DNA of 64,000 nucleotides from Variovorax sp. ZS18.2.2 (lineage in GTDB: Bacteria; Pseudomonadota; Gammaproteobacteria; Burkholderiales; Burkholderiaceae_C), in the NCBI RefSeq assembly GCF_024701975.1, contig NZ_JANLNM010000001.1:1674001-1738000 (forward strand), read 5' to 3'. The position numbers and the translations under genes were made by a program. The first letter of the stretch is position 1. Every line of letters begins with the position of its first letter. The notes below the pieces were generated by a model, which saw only the letters and a program-made list of their open reading frames with translations, was not told the DNA's origin and searched no databases. Positions 1-9,089 of this stretch are shown here, in pieces.

Positions 1-1106
<1,106 letters not shown>

Positions 1107-1107
1107 C

Positions 1108-1752
1108 TCAGCTTCCTTCCGCCACGGGTGCTTCGGCATTCATGCCGAGCCGGTCCATCCACACGGCCAGCGCCTGCTCGTCCGGCGTGCCGGCTCCGTA
1201 CATGGCGCGCATGGCCGCATGCGATTCCTTGCGATGCTGGTTGATCTTGACCTTGCACTGCAGCGCGGTCACCTTCAGCTCGAAGCCGACGATGCCGTTG
1301 AGCATCTTGAGCTGGAACTCCTCGCCCAGGTCGCGCCACTGCTGCGCGTAGGCGGGCTCGTGTTCGCCGATGAGCTTCTTGAGCAGCGCGTCTTTCTCCA
1401 TGGGCTCCTCCACCAGCCGGGCCTCGACCGTGCAGTGCACCGCGAGGTAGTTCCATGTCGGCACGCGCGCCAGGTCGGGATAGACCTGGGGCGACAGGTA
1501 CGAATGCGGCCCGAGGAAGGTCGCAACCGCCTGCGGCCGCGCCTGCAGGTAGCGCCAATGCGGGTTCGGCTTGGCGCAATGCCCCCACAACACCAGCTCG
1601 TCGCCCTCGCCCGCCTCCGCCACCAGCGGCAGGTGCGTGACGAACGGCAGGCCGTCGTTGTCGTTCGAGATCAGGCTCGCGAACGGGCGCGAGCGCATCA
1701 ACTCCAGCGCGATGGCCGGGTCCTTGGCATTGAACTGCGGGGGCATGTACAT
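1108..1752 (-). CDS. paiB: PaiB-family FMN-binding protein
   Basis: A 214-residue protein, the usual length for PaiB (FMN-binding split-barrel, annotated as a negative transcriptional regulator in Bacillus). Family features are the MYMPPQFNAKDPAIALEL start, the PFASLISND strand, the THLPL motif, the GHCAKPNPHW segment, and the PTWNYLAVHC block near the middle. The C-terminal KINQHRKESH motif is also typical. It probably binds FMN in the cytoplasm. A direct DNA-binding role is not shown by the sequence. It is the first gene of a leftward run that continues into the small membrane protein and tadA. Confidence 0.88.
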   Translation of the reverse strand: MYMPPQFNAKDPAIALELMRSRPFASLISNDNDGLPFVTHLPLVAEAGEGDELVLWGHCAKPNPHWRYLQARPQAVATFLGPHSYLSPQVYPDLARVPTWNYLAVHCTVEARLVEEPMEKDALLKKLIGEHEPAYAQQWRDLGEEFQLKMLNGIVGFELKVTALQCKVKINQHRKESHAAMRAMYGAGTPDEQALAVWMDRLGMNAEAPVAEGS

Positions 1753-1796
1753 GGGTTTTTTTCCTCGTGGCGAACCCCGATTGTCCCCGAGCCGGC

Positions 1797-2498
1797 CTAT
1801 CTTGCACGCGGCGCTTCCAGGAGCTTGACCATCGCGGTGTAGCCGCGCGCCTTCGCCAGTTGCAGCGGCGTGTTGCCCTGACGGTCGGTCAGCTTCAGGC
1901 TCGCGCCCGCATCGACCAGCGCGGCCAGCGTGCGCTGGTGGCGCGGCCCGCCGTCGCCGAGCACGATCGATTCGATCACCGCCGTCCAGTGCAGGTTGTT
2001 CACGTGGTCGAGCGGCGCGCCGGCCGCGATCAGGCGGCGCACCACGTCGTCATGGCCCAGGTGCGCGGCGGCTATGAGCGCGGTGCCGTCGTAGCGGCTC
2101 GTCGTTTGCCCGGCATTCGCGCCCAGCGACAGCAGCAGCGTGAGCGTTGCGGCATCGTCAGCGACCGACGCGATGGTTACCGCGTCATAGCGGTCGTCTT
2201 CGAGCGGGTCGAGGTTCGCGCCCGCCTTGGCGAGCAGCTTGATCGCTTCGCGCTGCCGCGCGTAAGTGGCGACGTGCAGCGGCGTGCGGCCCTTCGCGTC
2301 GCGCGCTTCGAGGTTCGCGCCCGAGGCAACAAGCGCCTTGAGCTTCGGCAGATCGCCATACCATGCCGCGCGGTGCAGTCCTTCATAGGCCAGCACCTCG
2401 GCCGCGAGCGGCGGCACCTGGGCCGACACGCCGGCCGATGCGCCCAGGCCGAGTGCACCAGCCAGAACGAGAGACCAGGCACCGCGCCTCATCGCCAT
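1797..2498 (-). CDS. secreted ankyrin-repeat protein
   Basis: A 233-residue protein with an N-terminal signal peptide ending near ASAGVSAQ, then four to five ankyrin repeats. Recognisable repeat cores are GLHRAAWYGDLPKLKALVAS, the G-R-T-PLHVA motif, LIAAAHLGHDDVVRRLIAAG and GNTPLQLAKARGYTAMVKLL. The start ATG overlaps the stop of the heme-binding-like gene as TGATG, so the two are translationally coupled. Periplasmic ankyrin proteins of this size are known to support heme enzymes such as catalase (AnkB with KatB in Pseudomonas). Coupling to an HbpS-like protein makes a related heme or oxidative role plausible, but that is inference. Confidence 0.85.
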   Translation of the reverse strand: MAMRRGAWSLVLAGALGLGASAGVSAQVPPLAAEVLAYEGLHRAAWYGDLPKLKALVASGANLEARDAKGRTPLHVATYARQREAIKLLAKAGANLDPLEDDRYDAVTIASVADDAATLTLLLSLGANAGQTTSRYDGTALIAAAHLGHDDVVRRLIAAGAPLDHVNNLHWTAVIESIVLGDGGPRHQRTLAALVDAGASLKLTDRQGNTPLQLAKARGYTAMVKLLEAPRAR

Positions 2499-2992
2499 CA
2501 GCCCAGCAGGCCCTTGACCTTCTCGATCGCCGCATTGGCGCATTGGTCATCCAGGTGCCCGCCCGGCGCACCGCCCACGCCCACGGCGCCAATCACTTCG
2601 TTGCCCCACTTCACCGGCACGCCGCCGCCCAAGAGCAAGAAGCCCGGCAGGTACACGAGGTTCGCGGCGCCGGGGTTCTTCTGCGCGCCTTCCATCATGG
2701 CCTGTGTCGGGCTCTTGGCCGATGCCGAGGTCCAGGCCTTGCGCTCGCTCGAGGCCAGCGTGTGCGGGCCGGCGTTGTCGGCGCGATGCACGGCACGCAC
2801 GGTGCCGGCGCGGTCGACCACGGTGGCGGCCACGTTGTAGCCGTTGGCGGCGCAGGCGGCCACGGCTTCGGCGGCGATCTGGTTGGCGAGCGTGAGCGAG
2901 ATGTTCTTCTCGGTGCGCACGGCGGGAGCGGGTGTCTGGGCTTGAACGGCCGATGCGGCGAGCAGGACGGCGAGGCAAAGAATGGAACGCAT
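2498..2992 (-). CDS. secreted GlcG/HbpS-type heme-binding family protein (DUF336)
   Basis: A 164-residue protein with a Sec signal peptide (MRSILCLAVLLAASAVQAQ) and the full GlcG/HbpS (DUF336) domain. Visible marks are the AVAACAANGYNVAATVVDRAG strand pair, RADNAGPHTLASSERKAWTS, a Gly-rich PGFLLLGGGVPV loop, and the closing GAVGVGGAPGGHLDDQCAN segment. In Streptomyces, HbpS is an extracellular heme/redox sensor that controls the SenS-SenR two-component system. Here a sensor kinase/regulator pair lies immediately upstream on the same strand. It heads an operon with the ankyrin gene. Confidence 0.88.
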   Translation of the reverse strand: MRSILCLAVLLAASAVQAQTPAPAVRTEKNISLTLANQIAAEAVAACAANGYNVAATVVDRAGTVRAVHRADNAGPHTLASSERKAWTSASAKSPTQAMMEGAQKNPGAANLVYLPGFLLLGGGVPVKWGNEVIGAVGVGGAPGGHLDDQCANAAIEKVKGLLG

Positions 2993-3100
2993 TTTTGATT
3001 TCTCCAGTAGATGCAGGGTGACTGCGCCAGCATGTTGCCGACGGCTGCGCCACTGTAGAAAAAGCCATGCGCCGCGACCATTCGTACGGCTACGCCCGCC

Positions 3101-3120
3101 GCTCCGTAGAACTACGGAGC
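3101..3120. promoter_or_regulatory. perfect 9-bp palindrome, candidate response-regulator operator
   Basis: GCTCCGTAG and its exact inverse CTACGGAGC are separated by only AA. The palindrome sits in the 135-nt gap between the FixJ-type regulator gene and the heme-binding-like gene, about 110 nt upstream of the latter. There is no T-run next to it on either strand, which argues against a terminator. FixJ-class regulators bind palindromes of about this size, so it is a candidate target of the neighbouring regulator. That link is inferred. Confidence 0.5.
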
Positions 3121-3127
3121 GCGCACC

Positions 3128-3766
3128 TCACGCGTCCGCGGTCACCAGCACGGCATACCGCCGGATCAACTGCGCAAGCGAATCGCAGTCCAGCTTCGCG
3201 AACAGGTTGGCCCGGTGCGTCTCGACCGTGCGCGGCGACAGCGCCAGCGTGCGCGCGATCTCCTTGTTGGTGAGCCCCTGCACGATGAAGGCCAGCACCT
3301 CGCGCTCGCGCTCCGACAGCTGCGCCACCCGCTCGCGCGCGGCGTTGTCGGCCTGCGAGCGTTCGCGCGTACGCACATGCTGGCGCACCGCCTGCTGCAG
3401 CGCCTCGAGCAGTTGCTCGTCGTCCACCGGCTTTTCGAGGAACTCGGCCGCGCCGGCCTTGAAGGCTCGGCGGCACATCTCGACCGTGCCGTGGCCGGTC
3501 AGCATGATCACCGGCTGGTCGACGCCCTGCGCCATCAGCCGGTCGAGCACCGTGAGCCCGCTGATGCCGGGCATGCGCACGTCGAGCACGATGGCGCCGA
3601 CGCTCGCGCGGTCGAAGCCGTCGATGAAGGCCTGCGGATCGGCCCAGCCCTGCACGCGCAGGCCGACGGTGCCGATCAGCAGCGAGAGGCTGTCGCGCAC
3701 GGCCTGGTCGTCGTCGATCAGGTGAATCAACGGTGACTGGGGTTGATGTGTGGCGGAGGTGTTCAT
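3128..3766 (-). CDS. FixJ-family response regulator
   Basis: A 212-residue two-domain regulator. The N-terminal receiver has the acidic pair in LIDDDQAVRDS, the phosphoacceptor Asp in AIVLDVRMPGISG, the conserved Thr in MLTGHG and the Lys in FLEKPV. The C-terminal LuxR-type helix-turn-helix reads LSEREREVLAFIVQGLTNKE and then SPRTVETHRANLFAKL. The start ATG overlaps the stop of the sensor kinase as ATGA, so the pair is translationally coupled. No target is certain. The palindrome just downstream of its own stop and upstream of the secreted heme-binding-like gene is the best visible candidate. Confidence 0.93.
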   Translation of the reverse strand: MNTSATHQPQSPLIHLIDDDQAVRDSLSLLIGTVGLRVQGWADPQAFIDGFDRASVGAIVLDVRMPGISGLTVLDRLMAQGVDQPVIMLTGHGTVEMCRRAFKAGAAEFLEKPVDDEQLLEALQQAVRQHVRTRERSQADNAARERVAQLSEREREVLAFIVQGLTNKEIARTLALSPRTVETHRANLFAKLDCDSLAQLIRRYAVLVTADA

Positions 3767-5241
3767 GCGGACTGCGCCACCAGCGGCAGCAGCAATGTGA
3801 AGCGCGCACCACGCGGCGCGGCATGGGCCGCCGTCAGGCTGCCGCCCATGCCGCTCGCCAGCGTCTCGCTGAGGCTCAGGCCCAAACCGAGGCCGCCCTC
3901 GCGCGTGCTGAAGAACGGCTCGAAAAGACGCGGCATCGCCTCGGGGGAAATGCCGCGGCCGTTGTCGGTCACGGTCAGCACGCCCTCCTGCCCATTGCGC
4001 CCGACCGACACCACGAGCCGGCGTTCGGCAGCGGGCACGAGGTCGAGCGCCTGCAGCGCGTTCATCAGCAGGTTGTGCACGATCTGCTCCAGCGCCACCG
4101 CCTCGGCCTGCACGCGCACCGGCGCCTGCGCGCCCGCATCGAACTGGGCGGCGACGCCGCGCTGCGCGAACTCGGGCGCGAGCAGGTGCATCGCGCTGCG
4201 CACCACCTCCTGCAGCACCAGCGGCTTCACATCGCCGCCGGCCTCGGGCCGCTCGATCACGCGGCGCAAACGGCCGACCACATCAGCCGCGCGGCGGGCC
4301 TGCACCACGGCCTGCCCCATCGCGTCGCGCGCGGTGGCGAGGTCGGGCGGATCGTCGTCGAGCAGGCGGCGCGCGGCCTGCGTATTGGCCAGCACGGCGG
4401 TGAGCGGCTGGTTGAGTTCGTGCGCCAACCCCGCCGACAGCTCGCCCAATGCATTGAGCCGCGCGACCTGGCCCAGGCGCAGCAGTTCCTCGGCCCGTCG
4501 GCGTGCGATGCGCTGGCGCTGCGCCATCCAGAGGCCGGCCATCAACACCGCCATCGCCACCGCCCATCCGGCGATGCTGCGCCACGGCAGTTCGCCCCAG
4601 CCGACCTGTCGTTCCGCGACCAGATCGAATGGCTGGCTTGGAGACGCGAGCGCCTTGGTGAGACCGAAGCGCCAGCCGCCTTCGCCCAGCCGACCGGGCT
4701 GCAGCACCAGTTGCTGCCCATCGCGCTGCAGGCTCACGCGCACCGGGCTGCGCTGCGGATTCATCGGCCAGTCGCGCCAGGGCACGGAGCCGGCCAGGTC
4801 GATTTCGAGCGCGTAGCTGAAGGGCGTGGCGCCGATCACGAGCTGGTAACGGCCCTCTGCAAGATTGAGCGATGCGAGCTCGGCGCGCTGCTGGCTGCGC
4901 GAACGCGCTTCGGCGGCGACCAATGCGCTCGCCAGTTTTTCGTCGGGCCATGCCTCATCGCGCGCCCGCCGCTGCACCTTCAGGATCGACGCGTACACGG
5001 ATGGCAAGCGCTGCTCCGGCTGCTCTGCATCGGCGCCGGGCTCCAGCAGTGCGAGCGTGGCCAGCACCGCGTCGTACTGCACCACTTGCTGGCTCATGAG
5101 CCGGTGCGCGATGCGCGCGTCGGTCTCGAAGTCCTGGCTCAGTTGCGCGAGCTCCGCGCGCGCCAGCCACACCGCGCCCGCCACCGTGAGGATCAGCCAT
5201 GCCAGCCACCAACCACCCTGCGAGCGCAACCACTGTTTCAT
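3763..5241 (-). CDS. membrane sensor histidine kinase
   Basis: A 492-residue kinase. The open frame runs further upstream, but the ATG at 5241 is followed directly by a transmembrane helix (WLAWLILTVAGAVWLARAEL), so it is the likely start. A periplasmic sensor region of about 200 residues follows, then a second helix (SIAGWAVAMAVLMAGLWMAQ). The HisKA domain carries the phospho-His in ELSAGLAHELNQPLTAVLAN. The ATPase domain has the N box (HNLLMNALQAL), the G1 box (TDNGRGI) and the F/G2 boxes (LFEPFFSTREGGLGLGLSLS). The H-box variant ELNQPL is that of the FixL/DctB-like class, matching the FixJ-type partner. The sensor domain is unlike any I can name. Confidence 0.92.
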   Translation of the reverse strand: MKQWLRSQGGWWLAWLILTVAGAVWLARAELAQLSQDFETDARIAHRLMSQQVVQYDAVLATLALLEPGADAEQPEQRLPSVYASILKVQRRARDEAWPDEKLASALVAAEARSRSQQRAELASLNLAEGRYQLVIGATPFSYALEIDLAGSVPWRDWPMNPQRSPVRVSLQRDGQQLVLQPGRLGEGGWRFGLTKALASPSQPFDLVAERQVGWGELPWRSIAGWAVAMAVLMAGLWMAQRQRIARRRAEELLRLGQVARLNALGELSAGLAHELNQPLTAVLANTQAARRLLDDDPPDLATARDAMGQAVVQARRAADVVGRLRRVIERPEAGGDVKPLVLQEVVRSAMHLLAPEFAQRGVAAQFDAGAQAPVRVQAEAVALEQIVHNLLMNALQALDLVPAAERRLVVSVGRNGQEGVLTVTDNGRGISPEAMPRLFEPFFSTREGGLGLGLSLSETLASGMGGSLTAAHAAPRGARFTLLLPLVAQSA

Positions 5242-5302
5242 GGCGCGGATTGTGCCCGCCGCTGCGAGGCGACCCGGTGTTGGCCGAGAATGCGACCCCA
5301 GC

Positions 5303-6382
5303 ATGAGCGAAGTACAGGACTCCCTTTTTCCCGATCTTCCGCGCCCGCAAGAGGCGCCTGTGGCCTCGCCGCAGCCCGAGGCTGAAGCGCCCGCGAAAAA
5401 GAAATCGCGCGGCGCCACCGTGGCCCCCGCCCCCACCGATCCGGCGCTCGTCGATCTGGCCTCAGCGCTCTCGCCCAACCTGCGCCTCGGCACCTCCTCA
5501 TGGAGCTACCCCGGCTGGGCCAACCTCGTGTGGGACGGCGAATACGCCGAGACCGTGCTCTCGAAGAACGGCCTTTCAGCCCTCGCCCAGCACCCGCTCT
5601 TTCGCACCGTAAGCCTGGACCGCAACTTCTATCGCGCCCTCACCGCGAGCCAGTACGCGCGCTATGCGGCCATGGTGCCCGCCGACTTCCGCTTCGTGGT
5701 GAAGGCGCCGAGCCTCGTGACCGACGCCACCGTGCGCGACGAAAGCGGCCGCGGCACGCAGGCCAACCCCGTGTTCCTCAACAGCGAAATCGCGATCCAG
5801 GAGTTCGTGCAGCCCGCGCTCGAAGGCCTGGGCGACCGCATCGGCGCGCTGGTGTTCCAGCTGAGCCCCATCCCTTCGCAGTTGCTGGCCGACCAGCCCG
5901 CGCTGCTCACGCGCATCGGCGAAATGCTCGAAGCACTGCCCGGCCTGAAGCAGACCGCGCCCGATGCCGTCATCGCCGTCGAGGTGCGCGACCCGCAACT
6001 GCTGTGCCCCGCCTTCGCCGACATGCTGCGCAGCGTGGGCGCGACCTTCTGCATGGGCCTGCACGCCAAGATGCCGCCGATCGAAGACCAGTTGCCGATG
6101 CTGCGCGCGCTGTGGCCCGGCCCGCTGGTGTGCCGCTGGAACCTGCACCGCCGGCACGGCCGCTTCGGCTATGAAGATGCGGAAAAGCTCTACGGCCCCT
6201 TCGACAAGATCGTCGACCCCGACCCCGAGACGCGCGCGGCCCTGGCCAAGGTGATTGCCGGCACCACGCGCGCGGGCCAGAACGCTTTCGTCACCGTGAG
6301 CAACAACGCCGAGGGCTGCGCCCCGCTGACGATTGCCTCGCTCGCGCGGGACATCGTCGATCTGCCATCGCGCCCGGGGTAG
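5303..6382 (+). CDS. DUF72 family protein (YecE-like)
   Basis: A 359-residue protein of the DUF72 TIM-barrel-like family; its biochemical function is not established. Family marks include LGTSSWSYPGW near residue 70, the RTVSLDRNFYR segment, PADFRFVVKAPSLVTD, the IGALVFQLSP strand and the end motif GQNAFVTVSNNAEGCAPLTI. The N-terminal ~60 residues are a Pro/Lys-rich extension ahead of the domain. The ATG at 5303 (MSEVQDSLFPDLPRP) is chosen because the frame upstream of it is antisense to the kinase gene. It is divergent from the kinase, with about 60 nt between starts. Confidence 0.88.
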   Translation: MSEVQDSLFPDLPRPQEAPVASPQPEAEAPAKKKSRGATVAPAPTDPALVDLASALSPNLRLGTSSWSYPGWANLVWDGEYAETVLSKNGLSALAQHPLFRTVSLDRNFYRALTASQYARYAAMVPADFRFVVKAPSLVTDATVRDESGRGTQANPVFLNSEIAIQEFVQPALEGLGDRIGALVFQLSPIPSQLLADQPALLTRIGEMLEALPGLKQTAPDAVIAVEVRDPQLLCPAFADMLRSVGATFCMGLHAKMPPIEDQLPMLRALWPGPLVCRWNLHRRHGRFGYEDAEKLYGPFDKIVDPDPETRAALAKVIAGTTRAGQNAFVTVSNNAEGCAPLTIASLARDIVDLPSRPG

Positions 6383-6438
6383 ACAGGAAATCCTATTCAC
6401 GTAGCATGGCCCGCGCCTCCCCCACAGGAACCACGGTC

Positions 6439-6960
6439 ATGAGCTCCCTGCCATTGCTTCGCACCCTCTTCAACTACCGCGCCTGGGCCAACGACGAGCT
6501 GCTCGAAAAGTTGGAAGGCTTCGATCCGGAGCGACATCAGGACGCACGGCACGATGCCATCCGCCTCATGAACCACTGCCACGTGGTCGACCAGATCTTC
6601 GCCGCGCACCTCACCGGCAAGGCGCATAGGTTCGCCTCGGACAACACGCCCGATACGCCGTCGCTGCAGGAGCTTCGCGCCACCGTTGCCGCGCTCGACC
6701 GCTGGTATCTCGACTACCTCGAAACGACGACGCCGGAACAGCTGTCCGAATCCGTGCCCTTCAGCTTCACCGATGGCGACAAGGGCTTCATGACGCGCGA
6801 GGAAATGCTGGCCCACGTCGTCACCCACGGCGGCTACCACCGCGGCGAGGTCGGCCGACTCATGCGGCAGCACGCCGTCGGCCTGCCGTGGGACACCTTC
6901 GCGGTGTACCTGCACAGCACCGATCCGTCGCGCCGGATGCAGGGGCAAAGACAGCAATAG
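6439..6960 (+). CDS. DinB-family protein
   Basis: A 173-residue four-helix-bundle protein of the DinB/YfiT-like metalloenzyme superfamily. The metal-site pattern is visible as a His in the first long helix region (LMNHCHVVDQIFAAHL) and the closing HVVTHGGYHRGEVGRLMRQ motif with two His spaced by three residues. The ATG at 6439 follows an AGGAA ribosome-binding sequence; an ATG at 6406 has none. Family members are thiol transferases or hydrolases, or have no known substrate, so no reaction is assigned. It lies 56 nt after the DUF72 gene on the same strand and may share its transcript. Confidence 0.88.
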   Translation: MSSLPLLRTLFNYRAWANDELLEKLEGFDPERHQDARHDAIRLMNHCHVVDQIFAAHLTGKAHRFASDNTPDTPSLQELRATVAALDRWYLDYLETTTPEQLSESVPFSFTDGDKGFMTREEMLAHVVTHGGYHRGEVGRLMRQHAVGLPWDTFAVYLHSTDPSRRMQGQRQQ

Positions 6961-6962
6961 CC

Positions 6963-7487
6963 TCAGCGCGGTACGCCGTAGACGCCATACACGCCGCTCT
7001 CCATCCACCGGTAGAAGGCGTTGATGCGCTGCGAGACGCTGTCGGCCGTGGCCAGCGCCGGGCAGTTGCTGTACGAACCCCAGCTGCCGCCACCGGCATC
7101 GATGATGGCCTCGACGAACGACACGCAGTTGTGCGGCAGCACGGCCCAGGTCCACTCCTCCGACAGCAGCTTCTCGACATAGAGAAAAGCGCCTGCGGGG
7201 TTGGGCAGGTTCACGGGCCTGCGCCGCAATTCGGTCTTGCCGGTGTCCCGCAGGTAGCGCCGGTAGCCCGCATCGTTCATGTACATCGGGTAGCCGCGCA
7301 GCCGGCCCAGGCCCTTGCCCGTCGGGTCGCCCGTGACGTGGAAGTAATAGCCACCGCCCTTGGGCGAATAGATCAGGAGATGGCCGCAGATGTTGGGCCC
7401 GTCGCCACTGACCGCGACGATGTAGGCGTCGGAAAAATCGATGTTGATCACACCGCACGCATTCAGAATTTCACCCTCGTAAGCCAT
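6963..7487 (-). CDS. unknown protein with a Cys/His pattern resembling NlpC/P60- or LRAT-like folds
   Basis: A 174-residue protein without a signal peptide. The ATG at 7487 has an AGGAAT sequence 6 nt upstream; the open frame extends to 7634 but the added part is poor. Two features stand out. One is a GHLLIYSPKGGGYYFHV segment with two candidate His residues. The other is a later PHNCVSFVEAIIDAGG segment in which the Cys follows an Asn and starts a helix. A catalytic NC-x-x-FV helix with upstream His strands is the pattern of permuted NlpC/P60 and LRAT-like enzymes, and small effectors are often of this class. No neighbour supports a role. The family call is tentative. Confidence 0.65.
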   Translation of the reverse strand: MAYEGEILNACGVINIDFSDAYIVAVSGDGPNICGHLLIYSPKGGGYYFHVTGDPTGKGLGRLRGYPMYMNDAGYRRYLRDTGKTELRRRPVNLPNPAGAFLYVEKLLSEEWTWAVLPHNCVSFVEAIIDAGGGSWGSYSNCPALATADSVSQRINAFYRWMESGVYGVYGVPR

Positions 7488-7523
7488 CCGGGGATTCCTG
7501 CAAAAAAAGAAGATGGAAAGGAA

Positions 7524-7545
7524 GACGGCGCCCATCGGCGCCGTC
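7524..7545 (-). terminator. hairpin, possible terminator of the ring-hydroxylase operon
   Basis: GACGGCGCC and its exact inverse GGCGCCGTC flank a CATC loop. Read on the minus strand the stem is followed by a pyrimidine-rich stretch with seven Ts about 20 nt later. It lies 120 nt after the RidA-like stop codon and before the next leftward gene. The distance to the T-run makes an intrinsic terminator only moderately likely. Confidence 0.4.
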
Positions 7546-7668
7546 TGTGCGAGGCTGGTATTCGAGCTTCCAGCCGCCGCGCTGTCCATATTCCGTATGG
7601 CTGCGAGTGCTTTCTTCTTCGGGACCCCGACCAATGGCCGAGGCGCCCTTTCCTTCTTGCCGATGTGC

Positions 7669-8160
7669 CTATGCGGCGTCGCGCGCGGCGACCGTCATCT
7701 CCAGCTCGACGCTCGCGTTCTTCGGCAGCTGGTAGACACCAACCGCCGTGCGCACATGCACGCCGGCATCGCCGAAGACGCGATGCAGAAGATCGGACGC
7801 CGCATCGGCCACTTCGCTTTGCTGCGTGAACTCGGCCGTGCACTGGATGAACACGCCCACGCGCAGCACCTTTTCCACGCCGTCGAGCGAACCGAGCTCG
7901 CGGCGCAGCAGCGTGAGGCAGCGCAGCGCGCAGATCTGTGCGCCCTCGCGCGCCTTCTCGAGCAACACCACGTCGCCCACGCGGCCGGTGACGACCACCG
8001 TGGTGCCCACGCGCGGCACCTGCCCGCTGGTGTAGAGCGTGCGGCCATCGCGCACGATGGGCACGTAGTGCCCGCCCGCAAGCATCTCTCCAGCGAAGCT
8101 GTGGCCCAGCTCGGCGGCAATCTGATCGGCAATCTGGTCTCGGCTTTGCGCTGTCGTCAT
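7669..8160 (-). CDS. RidA-family protein (enamine/imine deaminase-like)
   Basis: A 163-residue protein with the RidA (YjgF/YER057c/UK114) fold: GRTLYTSGQVPRVG, then a VLLEKAREGAQICALRCLTL helix, the VEKVLRVGVFIQC strand, and the closing RTAVGVYQLPKNASVELEMT segment. RidA proteins hydrolyse reactive enamines and imines, and some act in aromatic amine catabolism (2-aminomuconate deaminase type). The usual catalytic Arg position is occupied near VRTAVGV. It follows the ferredoxin gene by 98 nt on the same strand, so it may be the last gene of the oxygenase operon. That would be notable, because known nag clusters do not need it. Confidence 0.85.
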   Translation of the reverse strand: MTTAQSRDQIADQIAAELGHSFAGEMLAGGHYVPIVRDGRTLYTSGQVPRVGTTVVVTGRVGDVVLLEKAREGAQICALRCLTLLRRELGSLDGVEKVLRVGVFIQCTAEFTQQSEVADAASDLLHRVFGDAGVHVRTAVGVYQLPKNASVELEMTVAARDAA

Positions 8161-8258
8161 ATGTGTTCCATGAAACGGGGGGGTCATTGTCGCCAATGGC
8201 ACGCGATGGAAACAGATACAGATCGCGGGGACCGGATGCGGAACAGATGGCCTGCTTG

Positions 8259-8579
8259 CTACGCCTCGAACCCCAGGTACACCCGCCCGCCCTCGATCTT
8301 CACCGGATAGCTGCGCAGGTCTTCCGTGAGCGGCGCGCACATGGCCTTGCCCGTGCGCACGTCGAAGCGCCCCTGGTGCAGCGGGCACTCGATCTCGTGC
8401 CCTTCGAGAAAGCCGTCGCACAGCCGCGCATGGCCGTGCGTGCAGATGTTGTCGGTCGCGTGGATGCCGTCTTCGGTGCCGAAGAGGGCGATGTCGCGGC
8501 CCTGCACCTCGATGCCCACCACGTCGTCGGCGGGAACCTCGTCGACCGCCGCGGCGTCGACCCATGTCATCGTGCTCAT
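8259..8579 (-). CDS. nagAb: Rieske-type ferredoxin of the ring-hydroxylating oxygenase
   Basis: A 106-residue Rieske [2Fe-2S] ferredoxin with both ligand pairs: [11 protein letters not shown] and CPLHQGRFD. It carries electrons from the reductase to the terminal oxygenase. Length and motif spacing match NagAb/NdoA-type ferredoxins. It follows the small-subunit gene by 21 nt in the same direction. The symbol is by analogy with the nag cluster of Ralstonia U2. Confidence 0.9.
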   Translation of the reverse strand: MSTMTWVDAAAVDEVPADDVVGIEVQGRDIALFGTEDGIHATDNICTHGHARLCDGFLEGHEIECPLHQGRFDVRTGKAMCAPLTEDLRSYPVKIEGGRVYLGFEA

Positions 8580-8600
8580 GTCGTTGTGTTCCTTCGCGGC

Positions 8601-9089
8601 TCAGATGGGATAGATGATGGAGTTCGGGATCATTTCGCTGTCGAAGACGCAGAGGCGCGAGGCGAACTTCAGGCCTTCGGGGGTGGACACGACCTTGTCG
8701 ATGTAGCGCCCGACGTTGAACACGGTCGATGGGCCATCGAGCTTGGTTCGGAACACCGCGTAGTTCGCTTCGCTGTGGATCGCACCGTCGTCGTCCACTG
8801 CATGCACCACCGGCAACCCGACCACGTGCCGCTGGTAATACGGGTCATGGAACAGCGTCTCCTGGATGCCGTACACGCGGTCTTCCAGCATGCCCCGGCT
8901 CTCGAACGACAGCGTGGCCAGCGGCAAATTGCGCTCGTGGTTCTCGCGCGGCTGCAGGCGGTAGCTACACGCCTCGATAAAAAACGCAGGCCACAAATCC
9001 CACTTGCCCGAATCGACCGCTTGCGCATAGGCCGCATAGAGCCCGGCCAGTTCGAGGTAGGCATCGGCATCGAGCTTCTTCTTCGTCAT
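8601..9089 (-). CDS. nagH: aromatic oxygenase small (beta) subunit, salicylate 5-hydroxylase type
   Basis: A 162-residue SnoaL-like/ring-hydroxylating beta subunit. Typical blocks are [17 protein letters not shown], the [20 protein letters not shown] segment, [20 protein letters not shown] and the C-terminal [20 protein letters not shown]. The start ATG (9087-9089) overlaps the large-subunit stop as ATGA, consistent with coupled synthesis of the two oxygenase chains. The beta subunit is structural and carries no metal. Substrate assignment rests on its partner genes and the regulator. Confidence 0.88.
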   Translation of the reverse strand: MTKKKLDADAYLELAGLYAAYAQAVDSGKWDLWPAFFIEACSYRLQPRENHERNLPLATLSFESRGMLEDRVYGIQETLFHDPYYQRHVVGLPVVHAVDDDGAIHSEANYAVFRTKLDGPSTVFNVGRYIDKVVSTPEGLKFASRLCVFDSEMIPNSIIYPI

